From: CAZGUG01 sp964625335
GTDB lineage: Bacteria > Bacillota > Clostridia > Ch29
DNA: 60,374 nucleotides
NCBI GenBank assembly: GCA_964625335.1
Contig: CAZVBE010000012.1
Span: forward strand, 1-60,374
Reading direction: 5' to 3'
Shown: positions 25,655 to 33,483 of the stretch, in pieces
Layout: every line of letters starts with the position of its first letter
How positions within the stretch are numbered: the first letter of the stretch is position 1
Notes under the pieces: model-generated
The model's database searches: none
What the model was told of the DNA's origin: nothing
Seen by the model: only the letters and a program-made list of their open reading frames with translations
Made by a program: the position numbers and the translations under genes

Positions 25655-26797
25655 TTACACTTCCGATGCTATTTCCTTAACTGCCCGTATGGCAGTCATT
25701 ATTTCTTCCCGGGTGTTGAAATATCCAAGACTGAATCTGATGGTACCCCGTTCAAAGGTTCCCATGGTTCTGTGGGCAAGCGGTGCACAGTGCAATCCTG
25801 AACGGGTTGCAATACCGTAAAGCTTATCCAGAATATAGCTCATCTCACCGGAATCTTTATCCGCAATGTTAATGGATACAACCGCCGCCTGTAGTTTTTC
25901 ATCGGCCGGGCCATATATACTAACTCCGTCTATCTCCCCAAATCCCTGCAGCATCAGACCCGTCAATTCCTGTTCATGGCTCCTTATATTATCCGTACCC
26001 TTTTCAAGTATAAACCCAACCCCTTCACCCAGTCCTACTATTCCTGCTGTGTTGGGGGTGCCGCTTTCATATCTGTCCGGTGCGAAAACAGGCTGGAACA
26101 GGTTTTCCGAACTGCTTCCGGTGCCACCCTCCTTCATCTGCATAACTTCCAGTTTTTCACTTATATACAATCCGCCGGTGCCCTGGGGGCCCATAAGTCC
26201 CTTGTGCCCCGGGAAGGCGAGCATGTCGATGTTCATCCCCTCTGCATCTATATCATATACCCCTGCCGTTTGAGCGGCATCAACCATAAAGGGTATCCCC
26301 CTGTCCTTTGCAATGCGCCCTATCTCCTTAACCGGCATAAGGGTTCCAACCACGTTGGAAGCATGGGTTGTTACTATCAGGGCGGTATTTTTTTTGATTG
26401 CCTTCTCTATGTCCTGCGGATCCAGCCTTCCCTTGGAATCGCACTTAACAAAGGTTGTGCTTATTCCCTTTGGCTCAAGGACCGTTAAAGGCCTCGCCAC
26501 TGAATTGTGCTCCATCGAGGTGGAAACAACATGGTCCCCTTCTTTGAGAAGCCCCTTTATCCCAAGGTTGAGGGCTTCGGTGGCGTTTGCGGTAAATACT
26601 ATCTGCATGGGATTTTCTACATTAAAAAGCCTGCACAGGCGCTCCCTGGTGTTATAGATGGCCCTGCCCGCTTCAAGGGCGAGCCTGTGGCCGGACCTCC
26701 CCGGATTTGCGCCGTAATCCCGCATGCATTTATCCATTTCAACATACACCTGCTCCGGCTTGGGAAAGCTGGTTGCAGCATTATCAAGATATATCAT
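25655..26797 (-). CDS. cysteine desulfurase-like class V aminotransferase (PLP enzyme)
   Basis: PLP enzyme of the SufS/Csd group, in the subfamily typified by EF2568. ATG 26797 is preceded by AGGAGGC and gives 380 residues; the frame extends upstream through a parS site without a usable start. The landmarks are MIYLDNAATSFPKP, the PLP-Lys region FPGHKGLMGPQGTGGLYI (Lys near 200) and the active-site-like Cys region SGLHCAPLAHRTMGT. The reaction is probably removal of sulfur from Cys or selenium from selenocysteine. No isc/suf scaffold genes are adjacent. yedF is 6 kb away. Confidence 0.88.
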   Translation of the reverse strand: MIYLDNAATSFPKPEQVYVEMDKCMRDYGANPGRSGHRLALEAGRAIYNTRERLCRLFNVENPMQIVFTANATEALNLGIKGLLKEGDHVVSTSMEHNSVARPLTVLEPKGISTTFVKCDSKGRLDPQDIEKAIKKNTALIVTTHASNVVGTLMPVKEIGRIAKDRGIPFMVDAAQTAGVYDIDAEGMNIDMLAFPGHKGLMGPQGTGGLYISEKLEVMQMKEGGTGSSSENLFQPVFAPDRYESGTPNTAGIVGLGEGVGFILEKGTDNIRSHEQELTGLMLQGFGEIDGVSIYGPADEKLQAAVVSINIADKDSGEMSYILDKLYGIATRSGLHCAPLAHRTMGTFERGTIRFSLGYFNTREEIMTAIRAVKEIASEV

Positions 26798-26815
26798 ATA
26801 TAAGCCTCCTGGTTT

Positions 26816-26831
26816 TGTTTCACGGGAAACA
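26816..26831. promoter_or_regulatory. parS centromere-like site 1 (15 of 16 bases)
   Basis: TGTTTCACGGGAAACA, one mismatch from the ParB consensus TGTTTCACGTGAAACA. It lies just upstream of the aminotransferase SD, about 1.2 kb from parB. Confidence 0.8.
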
Positions 26832-26956
26832 ACCCTTCGTATTCCCTCTTCTTTGCAGCGTATTATATAATATGTAATAGACATGAAAATATCTACAAAG
26901 ATTATCGTGACTGATATTCCGTCCGTTTAAGCCGGATTGCACCGGGTGCCTCATCT

Positions 26957-26974
26957 GCCGGCGTGTGCGCCGGC
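26957..26974. repeat. GC-rich stem-loop downstream of phzF
   Basis: GCCGGCG/CGCCGGC stem of 7 bp with a four-base loop. It sits 8 bases past the PhzF-gene stop. There is no T-run on the minus strand, so it is not a standard terminator for that gene; it may be an RNA 3'-end stabiliser. Confidence 0.5.
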
Positions 26975-26981
26975 TTGTTAT

Positions 26982-27866
26982 TTATAAGTTAATATCCCTT
27001 TCCCCTGTTATGGCCGCTTCTCCCCCGACCCAGACACCTTCTTGGCCTGCCCTTACATAGATGGCAGAAGGTTTGCCCATGCCAAACCCCTGCTCGCAAG
27101 CCATTCCCCCGGCTGTAAGCATGCCCCGCTTGTAAAGGTAATACCCCAGTGCGCCGTTGGAAGTCCCCGTCGCGGCTTCCTCATTTATTCCTACTGCGGG
27201 TCCAAAATTTCTGCAGCGCACCGTAAATTCCGGGTTTTCGGTCTGCATTGTAAATACATGGGCTCCCACAACCCCGAGCCGCCGGGACAGCCCGGCCAGC
27301 CTTTCAAACTCCGGGTTTATGCCATCCAGTATATTCTTTGTAAGAACAGGCACAATTATGTCGGGCAAGCCTGTGCTTATTATTTCGGGAAGGGTATTCG
27401 CACTGTTCTCTATCCCCAAATCCGCCAATTCCAACCCCAGACATATGCACAGTTCCTTCAAGTCTTCCCTGTCCAAAGCACCAAGCCTGCTGGGCTTTGA
27501 TTGTTCCATAAAAACCCTGCCCGGCCTTCCCCGCACGAATTCAATACAGACCGGCAGCCTCCCGGCTCCGGTCTCCTGTGTCGCTGTCACAGTACCTTCG
27601 TTCCCCCTTATGTATCCCAGATAACCCATCAGATGAAAGGCTGCTATGGTAGCATGCCCGCAAAGGGGCACTTCACATTGGGGGGTAAAGAATTTGCTTG
27701 TGTAAACATCTTCCCCCGGGCAGACAAAAACCGTCTCTGAAAAACCAATCGCTTTCGCTATTTCCTGCATCTGGTTGTTCCCGGGAAACCCTTCGCAGAG
27801 CACCACCCCCGCCCCGTTCCCTCCCCTGCCTTGGTGGGTAAAGGCGCTGACAAGGTAAACCTTCAT
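26982..27866 (-). CDS. PhzF family isomerase-like protein
   Basis: 294 residues from ATG 27866 (GGAGGG six bases upstream). Diaminopimelate-epimerase-like fold made of two similar halves, as in the phenazine enzyme PhzF. The landmarks are VYLVSAFTHQGRGGNGAGVVL, where the catalytic-like Glu is in SETVFV, and CGHATIAAFHLMGYLG in the first half. The second half has EEAATGTSNGALGYYL. Most members are not in phenazine pathways, and no phz genes are present. The substrate is unknown. It follows parB and a parS site. Confidence 0.88.
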   Translation of the reverse strand: MKVYLVSAFTHQGRGGNGAGVVLCEGFPGNNQMQEIAKAIGFSETVFVCPGEDVYTSKFFTPQCEVPLCGHATIAAFHLMGYLGYIRGNEGTVTATQETGAGRLPVCIEFVRGRPGRVFMEQSKPSRLGALDREDLKELCICLGLELADLGIENSANTLPEIISTGLPDIIVPVLTKNILDGINPEFERLAGLSRRLGVVGAHVFTMQTENPEFTVRCRNFGPAVGINEEAATGTSNGALGYYLYKRGMLTAGGMACEQGFGMGKPSAIYVRAGQEGVWVGGEAAITGERDINL

Positions 27867-27979
27867 AACCATCCCTCCTCCGGCAAAAAGTTTTTCCAGG
27901 CTGTGTCCCAGAGTCTTTTTCCGGCATTACTCGCCATCATCCATACACAATGCTTATAGACAGCCTGGTTTCCGCCCAT

Positions 27980-27995
27980 TGTTTCACGTGAAACC
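27980..27995. promoter_or_regulatory. parS centromere-like site 2 (15 of 16 bases)
   Basis: TGTTTCACGTGAAACC matches the consensus except for the last base. The core palindrome GTTTCACGTGAAAC is perfect. It overlaps the first base of the parB stop codon region. Confidence 0.92.
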
Positions 27996-28834
27996 TATCC
28001 CTTTATCAGTTCCAATATCCTTTCCAGGTCTTCGCCGCCGTAATACTCTATTTCGATTTTCCCCTTTTTCCTGTTTTGTACTATCTGCACCCTTGTTCCC
28101 AGCAGTTCCCCTATAGCAGCCTCCATTTCGGTTACCCAGGGTTTTTTGTCCTTATTCCTGGAAGGTTTTTTGCCGCGTTCCTTAATCATATTATTAACGA
28201 GTTTTTCGGCGTCCCTGACGCTTAATCCTTCTTTCAGTATCCTGTCCGCCACTAGTTTCTGTTCCTTTTCTCCAAGGGAAATCATAGCCCTGGCATGCCC
28301 TGCGGTTATCCGGTCCTCCCGCACCATTTCCTGTATGTCGGGAGGAAGGTTTAAAAGCCTCAGGGTATTGGCTATTGCAGGCCTGCTTTTACCAACAGCC
28401 AGCGCAATCTCCTCCTGGGTTAAGTCGTATTCTTCCAGCAGGGTTCTGTAGGCCTCGGCTTCTTCCAGAGGGTTTAGGTCTTCCCTTTGCAGGTTTTCCA
28501 CCAGCGCAATCTCCACCATCTGTCGTTCATCCAGTTCCATTACAACGGCAGGAACAGCTTTTAGCCCTGCCATTCTCGCAGCTCTCCATCTTCTTTCCCC
28601 CGCTACCAGTTCGTAACCCTTATCAATTTTCCTCAATGCCACAGGCTGAACTATGCCATGTTTCGAAATAGAACCGGCCAACTGTTCAAGTTTGCCGGCA
28701 TCGAACTGCTGTCGCGGTTGATGTTTGTTTGGCGTTATGTCTGTAATGGGTATCTCCTGCACTCCCTGGTCCTCTATTTGTGGGAGTTCGGGAATTAGTG
28801 CATTAAGCCCTTTGCCCAGTCTTTGTTTTGCCAT
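27995..28834 (-). CDS. parB: chromosome-partitioning protein ParB (Spo0J)
   Basis: CTP-dependent DNA clamp that loads at parS, spreads along the origin region and recruits SMC and ParA. 279 residues. The CTPase/ParB-N domain has GERRWRAARMAGL near residue 80 (GERRxR motif). The helix-turn-helix region is LTQEEIALAVGKSRPAIANTLRLL near residues 135-160, and a C-terminal dimerisation domain follows. ATG 28834 lies six bases after the parA stop. parS site 2 lies at its 3' end and site 1 about 1.2 kb beyond, the usual origin-proximal arrangement. Confidence 0.96.
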   Translation of the reverse strand: MAKQRLGKGLNALIPELPQIEDQGVQEIPITDITPNKHQPRQQFDAGKLEQLAGSISKHGIVQPVALRKIDKGYELVAGERRWRAARMAGLKAVPAVVMELDERQMVEIALVENLQREDLNPLEEAEAYRTLLEEYDLTQEEIALAVGKSRPAIANTLRLLNLPPDIQEMVREDRITAGHARAMISLGEKEQKLVADRILKEGLSVRDAEKLVNNMIKERGKKPSRNKDKKPWVTEMEAAIGELLGTRVQIVQNRKKGKIEIEYYGGEDLERILELIKG

Positions 28835-28840
28835 TTATCC

Positions 28841-29611
28841 CTATTCCTCCTCGCCATATTCTATAAATTCATCCGCCAGCTCCTCATAGGCTTGTGCTCC
28901 CTTCGATTTCGGGTCATACATGACAATGGGTATCCCGTAGCTCGGAGCTTCAGCCAACCTGATATTCCTTGGAATAATAGATGTATAAACCTTCCCTTTA
29001 AAAAACCGTTTAACCTCATCAACCACCTGTATTGACAGGTTTGTACGCCCGTCAAACATGCTGAGCACTACTCCCTCCACCGTCAGGTCGGGATTGAGAC
29101 TCCTCTGGACCAGCCATATGGTATTCATAAGCTGGCTTACCCCTTCCAGTGCATAGTACTCGCATTGTATGGGTATCAAAACGCTGTCGGCGGCTGCAAG
29201 GGCGTTAATTGTCAGCAGCCCCAGGGAAGGGGGGCAGTCCACAAAAACATAATCATATTTGTCCCTTATACCCGCCAAGGCTTTCTTGAGCATTTTCTCC
29301 CTTTCCTGAAATTCGGTCAGTTCTATCTCCGCTCCTGCCAATTGAACGCTGGAGGGTATTATGTACAGGCTTTCCACCGCTGTTTCTATAATAACCTCTT
29401 CCGGCTTTGCTTCGCCAATCAGGACTTCATATATGGTTGTTTGTAAAGACTTCTTGTCTATACCCAGTCCGCTGGTGGTATTGCCCTGGGGATCTATATC
29501 AACCACAAGCACCCTTTTCCCTTTTATCGCTATACAAGAGCTTAAGTTCACATTGGTGGTTGTCTTTCCCACCCCGCCCTTTTGGTTAAATACTGCAATA
29601 ACCTTTGACAC
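28841..29611 (-). CDS. parA: chromosome-partitioning ATPase ParA (Soj)
   Basis: Deviant-Walker ATPase that works with ParB in origin segregation and that controls DnaA in Bacillus. 256 residues from GTG 29611, with GAGAGGTG upstream. The signature FNQKGGVGKTTTNVNLS (deviant Walker A with the extra Lys) is at ~8-24, and VDIDPQGNTTSGLG and DYVFVDCPPSLGLLT complete the site. It is separated from noc by 306 bases holding a terminator, so parA-parB should have its own promoter there. A GATAAT near 29630-29640 on the minus strand is a possible -10, without a clear -35. Confidence 0.96.
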   Translation of the reverse strand: MSKVIAVFNQKGGVGKTTTNVNLSSCIAIKGKRVLVVDIDPQGNTTSGLGIDKKSLQTTIYEVLIGEAKPEEVIIETAVESLYIIPSSVQLAGAEIELTEFQEREKMLKKALAGIRDKYDYVFVDCPPSLGLLTINALAAADSVLIPIQCEYYALEGVSQLMNTIWLVQRSLNPDLTVEGVVLSMFDGRTNLSIQVVDEVKRFFKGKVYTSIIPRNIRLAEAPSYGIPIVMYDPKSKGAQAYEELADEFIEYGEEE

Positions 29612-29678
29612 CCAATCACCTCTCAGGATTACTATTATCCTTTCTTGATTCTTTATTTTAGTACCAGTTCCTTCTTTT

Positions 29679-29715
29679 GAACAAAAAAATCTGCCCCGGG
29701 CAGATTTTTTTGTTC
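29679..29715. terminator. bidirectional intrinsic terminator between noc and parA
   Basis: Perfect 18-bp arms around a single central base. The GC core CTGCCC/GGGCAG is flanked by seven T on each exit side. It should stop transcription coming from noc before parA. Confidence 0.85.
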
Positions 29716-29729
29716 AGACAAACTTAAAC

Positions 29730-29824
29730 GGGCTTCATGAAAACCCGCTTTTGCGAAAATGCTTTAGAAAAAACTTTTCCTTATCTAAACCACTTAATGC
29801 ATGCGCTTACCTTTCATGAAGCCC
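29730..29824. repeat. 95-bp nested inverted-repeat element between parA and noc
   Basis: Outer arms of 13 bp are perfect: GGGCTTCATGAAA (29730-29742) and its complement at 29812-29824. Inside, TTTAGA (29763-29768) pairs with TCTAAA (29784-29789), and GCG...TGC segments can pair with GCA...CGC near 29799-29807. The whole could fold into one long interrupted stem. No flanking target duplication is obvious. It may be a small structured RNA or a miniature mobile-element relic. The remaining bases of the 306-base gap show nothing else. Confidence 0.6.
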
Positions 29825-29917
29825 TATCATCAGAAGGCATAATAATATACCTTCTTCCTCATCCCGAAAACAGTCTTATACAGAACTATAAATGAATTTA
29901 TTGTACTGCAGATATAT

Positions 29918-30742
29918 CTATCGCGCTGAAGCAACAGCGCTTTTGGGTATCTTAACCACAACTTCGACATATTCCCCGGAATCCTTCTGGCTGAATTCCG
30001 CCTGGATCCCCGACTGTACAATCGCTTTGTAGGCATTCTTAATTGTATTGACATATATTCTATAGTTTATTGTTCCTCTAATGTTCTTGTTGATTTCCTC
30101 GGGCAGCATATCCTCTTCCCTTGAAGTCAGTTTGTCCAATATCCTGTCCACCAATTCCTCGGTATCCTTCACCCTTAGGTTTTTTTCCGTAATCCTGCTG
30201 AGGAGGGTCATCTGTATCTCCTGCTCGGGAATTTTCAACAATGCCCGTGCATGCCTTTCTGTTAGCCCGTTCTGTATAATATGCTCCCTTACTTCCCTTG
30301 GCAGCCTCAGAAGCCTTATTTTGTTTGCAATAGTTGACTGGTTCTTGCCGACTTTCTTAGACACCTGCTCCTGGGTAAGCTGGTAGTCGTTCATCAAGTT
30401 ATAATATCCTTCCGCCTCTTCGAAAAAATTGAGATTTTCCCTCTGCAAATTTTCGATCAGGGCAATAATGGCAGAATCTTCGTCCTTTATTTCAATAACT
30501 ATTGCCGGTATATTATTAAGGCCGGCAAGCCTGGCTGCCTTAACCCGCCTTTCGCCTGCTATCAGTTCAAAATATCCGTTATTCATTCTTTTTGCCACAA
30601 TGGGCTGCAGCACGCCGTATTCTTTAATGGATAACGCCAGTTCCTCAATGGCAATGTTGTTAAACTTTTTCCTGGGCTGATATGGGTTTGGCCTGATTTT
30701 ATCTATTTCTACATTTTCGATAAAGGTTTCTTTTCCTTCCAT
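29918..30742 (-). CDS. noc: nucleoid occlusion protein Noc (ParB paralogue)
   Basis: DNA-binding ParB-family protein that keeps the division septum off the nucleoid. 274 residues. The CTPase domain has IRPNPYQPRKKFNN and GERRVKAARLAGL; the HTH is LTQEQVSKKVGKNQSTIANKIRLL. The C-terminus lacks similarity to ParB beyond the shared core. Its place between rsmG and parA is the standard position of noc. The N-terminus (MEGKETFIENVEID) lacks a long amphipathic membrane helix in obvious form. No Noc-binding consensus (ATTTCCCGGGAAAT) was found in the window by eye. Confidence 0.9.
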   Translation of the reverse strand: MEGKETFIENVEIDKIRPNPYQPRKKFNNIAIEELALSIKEYGVLQPIVAKRMNNGYFELIAGERRVKAARLAGLNNIPAIVIEIKDEDSAIIALIENLQRENLNFFEEAEGYYNLMNDYQLTQEQVSKKVGKNQSTIANKIRLLRLPREVREHIIQNGLTERHARALLKIPEQEIQMTLLSRITEKNLRVKDTEELVDRILDKLTSREEDMLPEEINKNIRGTINYRIYVNTIKNAYKAIVQSGIQAEFSQKDSGEYVEVVVKIPKSAVASAR

Positions 30743-30864
30743 GAAACAGCCGCCCTTCCCCCTAATGTTATTTATCGTTCCCGTCCCTTATTCATTTCTG
30801 TATCTGCGGCCTTTGTTCCTTCCGTTAAAAGAAAGAATCGTTCTACATATGTTTTCATGTTTCT

Positions 30865-31587
30865 TCACTTAAGGGGATATTTCGTCGGCCTTCCGGCTTT
30901 TCTTGGATATTCTGACCCGGTTGTCCTTGTTTTCTTAATAATTATTATATAATGGATAATATCTGTAAACGGAAGTTTAAACTCCTTTGTCTGGGCAATC
31001 TCTCCACCTAATACCTGTAATGCCCTGCCTGCCTCATTAATTTCCTGAAGATACCCAGGCCCTTTCATCACAAGGAAAGTTCCGTCTTTTTTCACAAAGG
31101 GCAGGCAGTATTCCCCGACAACCGATAGGTGCGCAACGGCCCTTGAAAAACACAGGTCGTATCTTTCCCTGTGGGCTGCATTCCTTGCCACATCCTCAGC
31201 TCTGCCGTGCAGCGGATCGGCCCCCTCAAGTCCCAGTTCCCCGACCGCATGCTTTAGAAATTCCACCCTTTTATTAAGGGAATCCAGCAGTGTTATCTCC
31301 AGTCCGGGACAGACAATTTTCAGCGGTATGCCGGGAAAACCGGCTCCTGTACCTATGTCTGCTGCTTTAACACCGCTTCTTACATAACCGGTCGCCGCAC
31401 AGGTCAAAGAATCGAGAAAATGCTTTGTAATAATCTCATGTCTGTCGGTAATAGCCGTAAGATTGACCTTTTTGTTCCAGCATACAAGCATTTCCATATA
31501 ATGCAAGAATTTGTCTGTCTGGGTCCCGTCAATGACAAGCCCCAGCTGCTCCGCCCCCGACCTTAGCATCTCTGCCGGACCTTCCAT
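30865..31587 (-). CDS. rsmG: 16S rRNA m7G527 methyltransferase
   Basis: Methylates G527 of 16S rRNA with S-adenosylmethionine. 240 residues. The SAM-binding motif VKAADIGTGAGFPGIPLKI near residue 70 and the conserved NLTAITD and DSLNKRVEFL segments identify RsmG (GidB). Its ATG overlaps the mnmG stop (TAATG), indicating coupling. It is the last gene of the rpmH-to-rsmG run before noc. Confidence 0.96.
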   Translation of the reverse strand: MEGPAEMLRSGAEQLGLVIDGTQTDKFLHYMEMLVCWNKKVNLTAITDRHEIITKHFLDSLTCAATGYVRSGVKAADIGTGAGFPGIPLKIVCPGLEITLLDSLNKRVEFLKHAVGELGLEGADPLHGRAEDVARNAAHRERYDLCFSRAVAHLSVVGEYCLPFVKKDGTFLVMKGPGYLQEINEAGRALQVLGGEIAQTKEFKLPFTDIIHYIIIIKKTRTTGSEYPRKAGRPTKYPLK

Positions 31588-33473
31588 TATTTGCCCGCCC
31601 TTCTTTTGTGCTCAAGATAAATCATCAGCACCGATATGTCCGCCGGAGAAACCCCGGATATCCTTGAAGCCTGTCCGAGGGAATCCGGCTTTATTTTGTT
31701 TAATTTCTCCCTGGCCTCCAGTCTCATTCCGTTTATATCCGAATAATCCAGGTCCGGTCCGAGCTTTTGGCCCTCCATCTTTTTAAACTGCTCTACCTGC
31801 ATTAGCTGCTTTTTTATATATCCCTCATATTTAATCTCTGTCTCCACCTGTTTGCCTGCCGCCCGGGGTAAATCGGGCCTGTCCCTGTCCAAAACCTTAA
31901 GGGGTTCATACTCTATCTCGGGCCTCTTTATAAGGTCATAAAGACTTATACCCGTCTTAATCACGGTGCTCTCCCTTTCCCTCAGAAAGTCATTCACTTC
32001 CTGGGAAGGAGGCAAAACCGTGTTTTTAAGCCTTTCTATTTCACCCTGTATCATCCGGCATTTTTCACTGTACCTTCTATATCTGTCCCCGGTAATAAGT
32101 CCCAACGGGTACATCTTTCCGGTCAACCGCCGGTCGGCATTATCCTGCCTGAGCAAAAGCCTGTATTCCGCCCTTGAAGTCATTATACGGTAAGGCTCGG
32201 TTGTTTCCTTTGTGACCAGGTCATCAATCAGCACCCCAATATAAGCCTCCGACCGGTCAAGGATTACCGGTTTGTCTCCCCTGATTTTTTGCACCGCATT
32301 CATCCCTGCAATTATTCCCTGGGCTGCCGCCTCCTCATATCCCGAGCTGCCGTTTATCTGCCCGGCACAGAATAAATTCTCTATATCCTTACATTCCAAC
32401 GAAAGCATTAGCTGCGTCGGATCTATGCAATCATATTCTATGGCATAGGCTGTTCTCATAACCTTGGCATTCTCCAGCCCCTTTATCGACCGGTAAAACT
32501 GCATTTGTACATCCTCAGGAAGGCTGGTGGACATACCCTGTACATACATTTCCCTGGTTTCCCTTCCCTCGGGTTCGATAAAAAGCTGGTGGGCCTGTTT
32601 GTCCGGAAAGGTTATCAGTTTTCCCTCTATCGAAGGACAGTACCTGGTTCCTGTTCCCGTAATCTTGCCCCCGTACAGGGCCGACCTGTGAAGGTTATTT
32701 CTTATGATTTCATGGGTTTTATCGTTGGTATAGGTAAGCCAGCAGGAAATCTGATCCCTTTCCATTTCTTCAAATTCGTTCAGAAAAGAAAAGGGCACTA
32801 TCTCATCGTCCCCTTTTTGTTCTGTCATTGCCGAATAGTCCAGTGAATCCCTGTGCACCCTTGCGGGTGTTCCTGTCTTAAATCTCATCAGCCTAATGCC
32901 CGCCCTTTCCAGACCCCTTGATAGCTCATTGGCGGCAAATAACCCGTAGGGTCCGCCTTCATAACTGATATCGCCTATAAAAATCTTCCCCCTTAGATAC
33001 ACCCCGGTAGTCAGTACAACCGTTTTACTGTGAAAAACCGCCCCGTTTTTTGTCCTTATTCCTTTACACTTTTTATCTTCTATTACCAGGTCCACGACCT
33101 CATCCTGCTTAATATCCAGGTTCTCCTGCTCCTCCAGCGTTCTTTTCATCTCAGCCTGATATTCCTTTTTGTCTGCCTGGGCCCTCAGGGAATGCACCGC
33201 CGGCCCCTTGCCTGTATTGAGCATCTTAATCTGTATGAATGTTTTATCGGCTGCTACTCCCATTGCTCCTCCGAGGGCATCAATTTCCCTTACCAGGTGT
33301 CCTTTTCCGGTGCCGCCTATTGCAGGATTGCAGGCCATAAGGGCAATGCTGTCCAGATTAAGGGTAACCACCAGGGTCTTATGTCCCATTCTTGCCGCAG
33401 CAAGGCATGCTTCGCAGCCTGCGTGTCCTGCCCCTACCACAATAACGTCATATTCGCCAGCGTAGTATTCCAT
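31587..33473 (-). CDS. mnmG: tRNA uridine 5-carboxymethylaminomethyl modification enzyme MnmG
   Basis: FAD enzyme that, with MnmE, modifies U34 of several tRNAs. 628 residues, normal length. N-terminal FAD fold VVGAGHAGCEACLAAARMG, then the family loop CNPAIGGTGKGHLVREIDALGG near residue 48, where the Cys is conserved. CAGQINGSSGYEEAAAQG near 375 is another family signature. The C-terminal helical domain binds MnmE and tRNA (SRISGVSPADISVL). It is encoded 10 bases after mnmE. Confidence 0.97.
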   Translation of the reverse strand: MEYYAGEYDVIVVGAGHAGCEACLAAARMGHKTLVVTLNLDSIALMACNPAIGGTGKGHLVREIDALGGAMGVAADKTFIQIKMLNTGKGPAVHSLRAQADKKEYQAEMKRTLEEQENLDIKQDEVVDLVIEDKKCKGIRTKNGAVFHSKTVVLTTGVYLRGKIFIGDISYEGGPYGLFAANELSRGLERAGIRLMRFKTGTPARVHRDSLDYSAMTEQKGDDEIVPFSFLNEFEEMERDQISCWLTYTNDKTHEIIRNNLHRSALYGGKITGTGTRYCPSIEGKLITFPDKQAHQLFIEPEGRETREMYVQGMSTSLPEDVQMQFYRSIKGLENAKVMRTAYAIEYDCIDPTQLMLSLECKDIENLFCAGQINGSSGYEEAAAQGIIAGMNAVQKIRGDKPVILDRSEAYIGVLIDDLVTKETTEPYRIMTSRAEYRLLLRQDNADRRLTGKMYPLGLITGDRYRRYSEKCRMIQGEIERLKNTVLPPSQEVNDFLRERESTVIKTGISLYDLIKRPEIEYEPLKVLDRDRPDLPRAAGKQVETEIKYEGYIKKQLMQVEQFKKMEGQKLGPDLDYSDINGMRLEAREKLNKIKPDSLGQASRISGVSPADISVLMIYLEHKRRAGK

Positions 33474-33483
33474 ACCATCCCTC

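Noticed and set aside
26952..26980. GC-rich hairpin as a factor-independent terminator of phzF
   Set aside because: On the coding (minus) strand it is not followed by T residues, and no plus-strand gene ends there. It is listed only as a stem-loop.
27863..27940. 25-codon frame with three Trp codons whose stop overlaps the phzF start (ATGA)
   Set aside because: It could be an attenuator leader peptide, but there is no SD before its ATG, no terminator/antiterminator pair and no tryptophan genes nearby. Most of it is SD and spacer of phzF.
30716..30745. parS-like TGTTTCATGG at the noc start
   Set aside because: The left half resembles parS but the right half does not continue as GTGAAACA; it is the noc SD/start context.
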